A DNA stretch of 37,920 bases. Source: Planctomycetaceae bacterium (GTDB taxonomy: Bacteria > Planctomycetota > Planctomycetia > Planctomycetales > Planctomycetaceae). The translations under genes and the position numbers were made by a program. The stretch is taken from NCBI GenBank assembly GCA_029259845.1, contig JAJDEI010000021.1, forward strand, positions 1 to 37,920, written 5' to 3'. Shown here one piece after another: positions 23,860-30,748 of this stretch. Position 1 is the stretch's first letter. Every line of letters begins with the position of its first letter. The notes beneath the pieces are model-generated. The model saw nothing but the letters and a program-made list of their open reading frames with translations. It was not told where the DNA came from and did no database searches.

Positions 23860-26241
23860 ATGAGGCGACACTTCAAAGCGGTCCGATTGGCATTCGTGAT
23901 GGCTGTCCTGACAATTGTCGGGGCAGTCGGTGGGGTCCTTACGCGGGGACATCTGTCCAATCGCGACTCGAACAATGCGGGCACGAGCGAGAGCGGACCG
24001 GTCGCCCAGACATCGCAGCCGGTCGGACTGGATGCTCCCAGCCTCAACGCGACGGGCCTCAATGCGACGGACAGCGCGCTGCCGTCCAGTTCACAGAGTG
24101 CGGCTCTGCCATCGCAAAATCTGCTGAAGGCTGCCCCGCCCAAGACGGTGGCGCGAGGACAGCTTGTTCCCACGCACAGTGTGGGAACACAGGCGGCCGC
24201 AAATACCCTCGCCCAGGGGGACCTGATGCTGGAGGAAGGCCGCGTCAGCGAGGCCGTGAGGTTCTTTCGGTACCTGCTGGCCACCGCGGCCGCCGAGCAT
24301 GAGATGATGAATGTGTGGTACCGGGTGGCACTCTGTGCCGAAGCCCTGGGCAACGAAGAAGACGCCCTTGCCGCGTATCAGAGAGTGGCGGAAGTTGCCG
24401 ACGGCAAACTGCTGGGGGAACTGGCGCTGCTCGGCCAGGCCCGCGTCCTGGCTGCGGGCGGCGAGACGGATCCGGCCCAACTGTTGTTGGGGCGATGGCT
24501 GCTGTCGGAAAACGAGACCTCCGCCCGCTCCCTGCCGGTTTCTCGCGACGCGATGTTTCTCCTGGGGGTCGTTCTTTCGGAAGCCTCTCTGCGCAAGCGG
24601 GAGCCCCGGCTCTGGGAAAATGACGGCCTCGCGCGCCCGCGTTCCTCTTTTGAACCGAGCGACTACCTTCCGGGCAGCTTCGCGACGGACGTCGCAGAGC
24701 GGGCCGACATTCCTGTCGGCCTGAAGATGCTGCATCAGTTGCAGGTCTCGGAACCGGGATCGTCCTATTTCCAGGGACGGCTCGCGCGGACCTCAGTCCA
24801 GCGGGTGCTTCAGCAAATCTGTGCGACCCCCGGGTGGCGAATCGAGTACACACCGGTCGCCGAAAGCACGGTCCGCGCGAATACCGTCCAACTCGACTTT
24901 GCTGAACGAACCGGCGACCTGCTGCTCGACCTGCTGCTGGCCCCGCTCGGTGCGTGTTGGACGTTTGCGGACGGTGAGCTGCGGATCATCGCTCAAAGTG
25001 AATTGACGGACGAAGAGCGCGAACACTACCGGCGAGCCATGGCGGAGCGGACATTGTTCGCCGCGCTGCTGAGCGAACCGGAGCATGGGCAGTCCCCGGT
25101 CGCCTATCTGCTTCTGGGCAATCTCGCTTTTCGGGAGGGTGACATGCCAACCGCGCGGCGGCATTTCGAGAACGTCCTCAAGACGTATCCCCGGTCCGCG
25201 GTCGAAGCGGAGGCATGGTTCAACGCCTCGAAGGTGGCGCTCGCGCAGGGGGATCTGGCCCGGCAGCGTCAGACGTTGCTCGGTGCGGTTGACGCCGGGC
25301 GCGGCGATCCGTTGGAACCGGTCGCCCTCATGCTTTCGGGCCGAAACGCACTCTTGTTTGACGAGCCGCTGGTCGCGGTCCGGCCACTCCTCCGTGCCGT
25401 GACGCTGGCAGCCGACCCAGACGTCCGTGCCTTGTCGTTGCTCACGCTGGCCTCGGCCCACCTCATCGCCGAACGGCCGGAGGGGGCCAACGTGGCCCTG
25501 ATGGAAGACCGGCGACTGCTGCGAGGGGACGCCTACCGCGATCGGGCCGCGTTGTTGGCGAGTTTGGCGCGTTTTCGTGCGGGATCGACGAAGTGGAGAA
25601 TCGACCGCGACGGGCGTTCGCTGATCACCGCGCTGAGCCACGACAGCGTGAAGAGCTGGATGGCCCTGCACGATCATTTGCTGACCGTGGACGCCTATCA
25701 GGAACTGGAACTGAACGAGATGGCACTGCCGGTTCTTGAATCCGCGATCGAGTCGGCGAACCCCTCACCAATGCGAACGCGAATGCAGTTCCGTCTGGCC
25801 CAATTGCTGGAGTCGCGCGGCGAATCCCAACGGGCCGAGGTTGTGCTGACTGCGATGACCGACGATCCCTCCCCAGAGGTTTCGTCTCGGTCGATGCTCG
25901 CATTGGCGGACCTGCATGTGAGTGAAAGGGAATTCGGCCGCGCAGAACAAATCTGCCGGGACATGCTCGAGCGAACGCTGAGCGAAAAGCAACGCATCGC
26001 CGTCTTGCGGCTGTTGGGAGGCATCTACGCCAAGCGGGGCGACCGAAAGCGGGCCGTGCTCTGTTATTCGGGTGTCGCCCCTCAACTTTACGAGGCCACA
26101 CTGCTGGCTCCCGACGTATCGGCCGGCGAACTGCTCCCGGATGGCGGCCACGAATCACACACAGGCGAATCACACACCCACGAAGCGCATAACCACAAGC
26201 CGGACATAAGCGATCCTGTTGACGGGAAGACCCGGCCATGA
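23860..26241 (+). CDS. Large TPR-repeat protein with an STN-like insert
   Basis: The product has 793 residues. A signal-anchor helix at about 8-28 (VRLAFVMAVLTIVGAVGGVL) points to export or membrane anchoring. After a Ser/Ala-rich linker, TPR-like helices run from about 108 to 230. Residues about 308-383 (SVQRVLQQICATPGWRIEYT and on to WTFADGELRI) resemble a secretin/TonB short N-terminal (STN) fold. TPR helices resume from about 395 to 750. The tail is His-rich (HESHTGESHTHEAHNHK), possibly metal-binding. No catalytic motif is seen. It is the first of four overlapping or closely spaced genes ending in a sigma-54 activator, between flagellar genes and csrA. A role in envelope assembly of the flagellum is inference. 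Confidence 0.75.
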   Translation: MRRHFKAVRLAFVMAVLTIVGAVGGVLTRGHLSNRDSNNAGTSESGPVAQTSQPVGLDAPSLNATGLNATDSALPSSSQSAALPSQNLLKAAPPKTVARGQLVPTHSVGTQAAANTLAQGDLMLEEGRVSEAVRFFRYLLATAAAEHEMMNVWYRVALCAEALGNEEDALAAYQRVAEVADGKLLGELALLGQARVLAAGGETDPAQLLLGRWLLSENETSARSLPVSRDAMFLLGVVLSEASLRKREPRLWENDGLARPRSSFEPSDYLPGSFATDVAERADIPVGLKMLHQLQVSEPGSSYFQGRLARTSVQRVLQQICATPGWRIEYTPVAESTVRANTVQLDFAERTGDLLLDLLLAPLGACWTFADGELRIIAQSELTDEEREHYRRAMAERTLFAALLSEPEHGQSPVAYLLLGNLAFREGDMPTARRHFENVLKTYPRSAVEAEAWFNASKVALAQGDLARQRQTLLGAVDAGRGDPLEPVALMLSGRNALLFDEPLVAVRPLLRAVTLAADPDVRALSLLTLASAHLIAERPEGANVALMEDRRLLRGDAYRDRAALLASLARFRAGSTKWRIDRDGRSLITALSHDSVKSWMALHDHLLTVDAYQELELNEMALPVLESAIESANPSPMRTRMQFRLAQLLESRGESQRAEVVLTAMTDDPSPEVSSRSMLALADLHVSEREFGRAEQICRDMLERTLSEKQRIAVLRLLGGIYAKRGDRKRAVLCYSGVAPQLYEATLLAPDVSAGELLPDGGHESHTGESHTHEAHNHKPDISDPVDGKTRP

Positions 26242-27518
26242 CCGTGAGAAACCGAGTGACATCCGTCGCCGTTGCGGTTGCCGCGATGGCGATTGCGATG
26301 ACGGTGACCGGCCGGGCAGAGGGTCCGGGATTCGCCACGGTCGGCGACGACCTGCCGCCGTTGGTGCTCGGCAATCACAAGGATTGCTGCGACTCTGTCG
26401 TTCCGGAGGGTTCTGCGAAAAGGCTTTCGCAGTTGCCTGTGCCCCCGCAGTACCAGCCGATTCCCCAACGGCAGCCGGCACCCTCCGAGCACGGACCCCA
26501 TCCGGCGCCCAAGCCGCTTCACCCGGCCCACAAGCCGACGACCGATTCGCCGGCCGAGCACCCCGTAGCCCCGCAGCGCCAGGGAGAATCCGAATTCTCG
26601 CAGCCGGCGGACGTCGGCAGCCTGTTTTCTGACGAGCGGGCCCAGCGTCTCGACCGGCTGGGCACTCTGCTGGAAGAACTCAACAAGCGTCTCGGCCAAC
26701 AGGCCCTGCCCGACAGTTCTGACGGAGCGATTCCGCCGGACACGTCACTGCGCCCGTCGAGTGACACGACGGGGTTGAAGCCACTCCCTTCGATGGAGCT
26801 GCCAGAAGCGTCGGGCAGCATCGAGCCACTGCCGGGAAGCCTGTCGGGTCCGGTTCCGGCTCCTCGCGAGCCGGCAATGTTGGATGCGGAACCTCAGGAT
26901 CCCGCGACTCCGGAGCCGGTGCGTCCAGAAGCAGATTCCCGGCGATTGGATCCCGGCGAGCCGGTCGGATCTGCCCCGGTCCAACCGTACGTGGCGGACC
27001 TGCCGCCTGTCCCCCCCGTCGGCCCGACAGAACCGGTGTCGGTCACGGAGCCGCAAGCCACAAAACCGCAAAACGCCGAGCCGGAATCCACGAGGGAAGA
27101 TTCGGTGCCTGCGACGATGAAGCCGGTTGATGAAGGCGCACTCAGTTGGATGAAGCAAACAGCCATCGATGCACCGGTTGACCGCCTCGCCCTGGCGGAC
27201 AACCTCTACGCAGCCGGCGAGACCACAACCGCCCTGAAGGTGTACTCCGAGATTGACCCCGGGACGCTCAGCGAAGACGACCGGCACTGGTACGAAATGC
27301 AGTTGGCCGGATGCCATCGACGGCTGGGCGACATTGAAGAAGCCGCCAAGCACTACCGGCTCCTTGTGACTGTCGAGAAACCGGCGTGGATGGCGGACAT
27401 GTCCCGCTGGTGGCTCCTGGTCCTCGACCGGCGCGAATCCATGACCCGTCAATCGGCCCAACTGGGCGTAATCATCCAACAACTCAAGGAGCAGGTGCAT
27501 GACGAAACCCGACCTTGA
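26238..27518 (+). CDS. Secreted Pro-rich protein with C-terminal TPR-like repeats
   Basis: The product has 426 residues. An N-terminal signal peptide covers about 1-26 (VTSVAVAVAAMAIAMTVTGRA). Residues 60-110 are Pro/Gln/His-rich, a short coiled coil lies at about 133-155 (ERAQRLDRLGTLLEELNKRL), and a long Pro/Glu-rich low-complexity stretch follows to about 290. The last 130 residues form TPR-like helix pairs (ADNLYAAGETTTALKVYSEI, YEMQLAGCHRRLGDIEEAAK). This layout suits a periplasmic scaffold that crosses space with a flexible linker. The ATG overlaps the preceding stop (ATGA), and the 3' end overlaps the next gene by 20 bases. The family is not recognised. Confidence 0.72.
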   Translation: MTVRNRVTSVAVAVAAMAIAMTVTGRAEGPGFATVGDDLPPLVLGNHKDCCDSVVPEGSAKRLSQLPVPPQYQPIPQRQPAPSEHGPHPAPKPLHPAHKPTTDSPAEHPVAPQRQGESEFSQPADVGSLFSDERAQRLDRLGTLLEELNKRLGQQALPDSSDGAIPPDTSLRPSSDTTGLKPLPSMELPEASGSIEPLPGSLSGPVPAPREPAMLDAEPQDPATPEPVRPEADSRRLDPGEPVGSAPVQPYVADLPPVPPVGPTEPVSVTEPQATKPQNAEPESTREDSVPATMKPVDEGALSWMKQTAIDAPVDRLALADNLYAAGETTTALKVYSEIDPGTLSEDDRHWYEMQLAGCHRRLGDIEEAAKHYRLLVTVEKPAWMADMSRWWLLVLDRRESMTRQSAQLGVIIQQLKEQVHDETRP

Positions 27519-27915
27519 ACATACGCTTTGTGACGCTCTGGACGCCGCCGGCCGCGACTACGAACAGGCCGTCGGGGCCATCAAGGTGATCTCGCAGGAA
27601 ATCGCCGCGGGCAACGGACACGGCCAGTCATTCGGACGGCTGCAACAAATCGCAGTCAGCACCCGGGAAACCGAGACCCGTGTGTCGCGGCTGCGCGACG
27701 ATTGGCGCCAACAGGGCCTGCGCCCCGGTAACCGGTTGCAGGCCGTCCTGCAACGGCAGGAGAGCATCCTTCGCGAGCTGATCACCAGTTTGAATGAAGC
27801 GGAGGAAGTTGCCCGCTCAGCGCGGGGGCGCGTCATCCAGCGGGTTGATGAATCAACGAAATCTCATCAGATGCATTCCGCGTACGCCCGGACTGTCCGT
27901 CAGGCAGCCGAATAA
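27499..27915 (+). CDS. Small helical protein, possibly FlgN-like flagellar chaperone
   Basis: The product has 138 residues, fully helical in look, with no membrane segment. Heptad-like stretches (YEQAVGAIKVISQEIAAG; LQAVLQRQESILRELITSLN) and the length of about 140 recall the FlgN/FliT type of export chaperone. The second half ends in a polar tail. Similarity in this family is weak, so composition and flagellar neighbourhood carry the call. It overlaps the previous gene by 20 bases and is followed by a sigma-54 activator after 73 bases. Confidence 0.5.
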   Translation: MTKPDLEHTLCDALDAAGRDYEQAVGAIKVISQEIAAGNGHGQSFGRLQQIAVSTRETETRVSRLRDDWRQQGLRPGNRLQAVLQRQESILRELITSLNEAEEVARSARGRVIQRVDESTKSHQMHSAYARTVRQAAE

Positions 27916-27988
27916 CGGTTCGGTCCGCCGGGGAGGCAGCGGGGCACGGGGAGCATGGTTTTTTTCGGGGGCGAGGGGGAGGGGAGCG

Positions 27989-28930
27989 ATGCCGCTACTG
28001 TTTCAGTCGAAGGCGATGTCCAAGGTTGTGGAGCAGGCCAAGCGGTACGCCCGCAGTTCAGCCACCGTTCTCATTGTCGGCGAGAGCGGGACCGGAAAGG
28101 AACTTCTGGCGCGGATGATCCACGAACAGAGCGGCCGCCAAAACGAGCCGCTGGTCCGCATCAATTGCACGTCGCTCTCCGACAGCCTGTTCGAGAGCGA
28201 ACTGTTCGGGCATGAGCGCGGGTCGTTCACCGGAGCCGTGGCGGAGCGGCAGGGGAGACTGGAAGCGGCCGGACAAGGAACGCTGTTGCTGGACGAAGTG
28301 GGCGAGCTGTCACTTCGGCTGCAGCCCAAGTTGTTGCGGGTCATCGAAGAGGCCGAGTTCGAACGGGTCGGCAGCAATCAAACGCGGCCTCTGCAATCCC
28401 GGATTGTGGCCGCCACCAACCGTCAGCTCTGTGATGACGTCGCGCGGAAAACCTTCCGGCAAGACCTGTACCATCGGCTGAACGTGCTCCCGCTCGATGT
28501 CCCGCCGCTGCGTCATCGGCGGGAGGACATCCCCTTGCTCGCGCAGCACTTTGTCGGCCAGTTTCGTCATGAGTCGACCTGCGATGTCAAAGGCATGAGT
28601 CCCCAGGCCATGCGAACCCTGTGTGAGTACGACTGGCCGGGAAACGTTCGTCATCTGCGCAACGTTATTCACCGGATTTGCGTGTTGGCCGGACAGGAAA
28701 CGATTGGCCTGGACGACTTGCCCTGCCTTGACGAACGCCTTGATGATGACTTCTCGCTTCCACCGGAGATGGAAACGCTCTCGCTTCGAGAAATCGAGCG
28801 GAATGTGATCCTGGGACGGCTGCGCATCTTCGACGGCAACCAAACCGCCGCCGCCCGCGCCCTGGGAGTCACTTCCCGGACGCTGCGAAACAAGATCTCC
28901 GAATACCGTCGGCTGGGCTACGCCGGCTGA
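27989..28930 (+). CDS. Sigma-54-dependent transcriptional activator without receiver domain
   Basis: The product has 313 residues: an AAA+ domain from the first residues and a Fis-type helix-turn-helix at about 270-310 (GNQTAAARALGVTSRTLRNK). The P-loop GESGTGKE is at 31-38, and the sigma-54 contact loop reads GSFTGA at 78-83, with Ser replacing the usual Ala. Walker B LLLDEVGE is at 99-106. The sensor/arginine-finger region includes FRQDLYHRLNVLPLDVPPLR. There is no N-terminal receiver or PAS domain, so control must come from expression, binding partners or ligand. The ATG at 27989 has a GAGGGGGAGGGG run just upstream. It is a FleQ/FlrC-like candidate for flagellar or stress regulation; the target is not shown. 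Confidence 0.88.
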   Translation: MPLLFQSKAMSKVVEQAKRYARSSATVLIVGESGTGKELLARMIHEQSGRQNEPLVRINCTSLSDSLFESELFGHERGSFTGAVAERQGRLEAAGQGTLLLDEVGELSLRLQPKLLRVIEEAEFERVGSNQTRPLQSRIVAATNRQLCDDVARKTFRQDLYHRLNVLPLDVPPLRHRREDIPLLAQHFVGQFRHESTCDVKGMSPQAMRTLCEYDWPGNVRHLRNVIHRICVLAGQETIGLDDLPCLDERLDDDFSLPPEMETLSLREIERNVILGRLRIFDGNQTAAARALGVTSRTLRNKISEYRRLGYAG

Positions 28931-29014
28931 ATGGCCGTCACTGGTTCGGCTGGACAACGGTGTTGGGTTCGGTCGCACTGTCTGTGATTCATTCGACACC
29001 AATCGCTTCCGCGG

Positions 29015-29041
29015 CTCAGAGCCCTGAGCGTGAGCGACGGG
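29015..29041. repeat. Half copy of the REP-like (SVSEG) repeat
   Basis: CAGAGCCCTGAGCGTGAGCG is one arm of the palindrome family found at 4495-4564 and 37516-37586, without a partner arm nearby. Confidence 0.5.
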
Positions 29042-29096
29042 ACAGCCAGACAGGCTGCTCGCTGGCCGGTCAATCTTCGTTACAAGGATGAAACAG

Positions 29097-29196
29097 GAAA
29101 CGCGGATGAAACGGATGTCGGCGGATTCCCGCAGATCATTCGAGACCAGAAAACCGATCCGCCCGAATCGGCCCCGATCCGCATGATCCGCGTTTC
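29097..29196. repeat. Imperfect inverted repeat, GATCCGC family
   Basis: The 32-base arm at 29097-29128 (starting GAAACGCGGATGAAACGGAT) pairs with several mismatches to 29165-29196 (ending GATGATCCGCGTTTC in sense). The intervening 36 bases could form a loop. It lies in the gap before csrA. Confidence 0.65.
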
Positions 29197-29570
29197 TCTT
29201 CTCTGTTGAAAAACGCCAATGGTCGCCCGGGCTGCGGATCCCGCGACGCTGCTTCTCCGACACCACTGGGGGCTTCATCGAAACGCCCCGCAATTCGGAG
29301 CGGTCTCGGGGAGCAGTGGCATTGCTCAGGGACGTTGCTTGCATCAAGACCCCAAGCAGACGCTCGTTCCGCGTTTCCGGAATCGCGGCGTCGCGCGGGA
29401 TTGCAACGATTGCAAGCGGATTCTTGCAATCCTGTCAGAGGGGGACCCGACCGACAGCACGACCATCGCGGCATGGCCATCGATTCGATTTCCGCGAAGC
29501 GTCGTTTCTTGAGAAACAGCCGACGGTTACGCGCCGTCCCCTCAGTGCGGCAGGCCGAACCGGATCGGCT

Positions 29571-29587
29571 TTGGCACGCCCCGTGCA
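29571..29587 (+). promoter_or_regulatory. Sigma-54-like (-24/-12) promoter for csrA
   Basis: TTGGCACGCCCCGTGCA keeps GG and GC of the -24/-12 consensus at the correct spacing, and aligns with the hsp20 promoter as TTGGCACGC-N4-TGC-N-TTG. The start would lie near 29598, giving a leader of about 107 bases. GCAC...GTGC inside the motif also makes a small palindrome. Confidence 0.55.
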
Positions 29588-29705
29588 TTGTTCTTCTCTC
29601 GAACAACGGGCCTTCCGCCCGTGCCGTCGCTGGGGGGAACAGGGAGTTCCAACAATCTCATCAGCCATTGATTGCTGAGACATTTCACTCAAGAAGGAGA
29701 AACCC

Positions 29706-29960
29706 ATGCTCGTCCTCACTCGCAAGCAGTCCGAAACCATCCACATCGGTGACGACGTTGTGATCAAGGTCATCCAGACCGGCCGCGGCAGCATCAAAAT
29801 CGGCATCGAAGCCCCGACTGCAGTCCGCATCCTGCGGGGCGAAGTCGTCGAAGCGGCTGAGGACGCCGGCTCGTCTCCCGCCCAACCCTCGACACGTATC
29901 GCCCCCCCTACGATGCCGGCGAACAAGGCCGGTAAGCACGTGCACGCCGGAGCGGTCTGA
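29706..29960 (+). CDS. csrA: Carbon storage/translational regulator CsrA
   Basis: CsrA is a dimeric RNA-binding protein that blocks or stabilises mRNAs through GGA motifs and often controls flagellin. The product has 84 residues. The core (1-48) has MLVLTRKQSETIHIGDDVVI and the RNA-contacting Arg44 (AVRILRGEV, 40-48). The remaining 35 residues form a Pro/Ala/Ser-rich tail ending in KHVHAGAV, longer than in the E. coli protein (61 residues). AAGGAG lies seven bases before the ATG. fliW, the usual antagonist outside gammaproteobacteria, is not in the window. Confidence 0.95.
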   Translation: MLVLTRKQSETIHIGDDVVIKVIQTGRGSIKIGIEAPTAVRILRGEVVEAAEDAGSSPAQPSTRIAPPTMPANKAGKHVHAGAV

Positions 29961-30748
29961 ACGAAAAAAGTGGCAAGTGGCACAGTGGAATGTCTGACCG
30001 GGAACTGCGGGTTGGAGTTCAGCCTTGAGGCTGCGGAAGCAAGCTAAAGCTTGAACTTCAACTTTCGGCTCAAAGACCGGCGAGAGACGTACGGCGAAGG
30101 GGAATCGTGAGACCGCGAGGGTGAGGACCGTCGCTCGTTTCAAAACAAACAAATCGCGTTCCCCTTCTCATCACTCTGCCACCGACCACTCACGACTTAC
30201 CACTTACCGCTCTGCCCCCCAACCACTTCCTCGCCCCCTCAGGGAACGGAGTCACAAGAAGCTGACACTCACACGGGAACGGTGACGACTGGTTCTCATG
30301 CAACGGAGAGCCACATCCGGGAGAGCCGCACACACGTGACGTTCGCTCCCAAGACTCTGCATCGGTGTCGCGGCAAGCGAATCAGCCGTCCGTCCCCTCC
30401 CGTTCTCTGAGGCAATTTTTCTGGCTGATGGCGGCTTGCCCGTGGACTGGTGAGTAAGCCAGCGCAGGGACGCGGTGATGAAAAACCGCCAAGACGCCAA
30501 GAGAACAGAGACCACTTGTGTCTGCCGCCCGCTTCGCAACTCAACACGAGCATTCCGGCGAACTCTTCCCGGCATCGATTGATTGACAGACCAGCGAACG
30601 GCACCGTATGCGGTGGGACTTGTCAAAGATGTGACACGGCGTTCTTGGCGGTTCACCCCTTCGCTGTAGCAAATGCGGCCGATCGCCGGACGCTCTGGGG
30701 GCCGAGAGGACTTCCGTTCGCGAAATACCAATCGAACGTGACTGTTCG
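29961..30748. other. Intergenic region after csrA, repeats only
   Basis: No gene is supported in these 788 bases. They contain a GGAGTTCA palindrome (30011-30062) and the pair AACCGCCAAG (30484-30493) / CTTGGCGGTT (30644-30653), the ends of what looks like another dispersed palindrome. The pyrimidine-rich stretch at 30150-30240 has no recognisable signal. Confidence 0.5.
30011..30062. repeat. Palindromic repeat (GGAGTTCA family), after csrA
   Basis: GTTGGAGTTCAGCCTTGAGG (from 30011) pairs with AAGCTAAAGCTTGAACTTCA (30041-30060) plus AC. It is the uninterrupted reference for the split copy at 14290-14465, and is inverted relative to the copies at 8111 and 17455. Confidence 0.8.

Larger units (their letters stand above)
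28931..29705. other. Intergenic region ahead of csrA with repeat remnants
   Basis: No gene is supported in these 775 bases. They hold a half copy of the SVSEG repeat (29015-29041), an imperfect 32-base inverted repeat (29097-29128 with 29165-29196), and the sigma-54-like promoter for csrA at 29571-29587. Open frames here lack codon bias and family resemblance. Confidence 0.5.

Noticed and set aside
29206-29700. Open frames between the sigma-54 activator and csrA as genes
   Set aside because: Composition is Arg/Ser/Pro-rich without domain or family signs, and they cross repeats and the csrA promoter.
30252-30731. Minus-strand 159-residue open frame after csrA
   Set aside because: It covers dispersed palindrome ends and shows no conserved domain; typical of translated repeat DNA.
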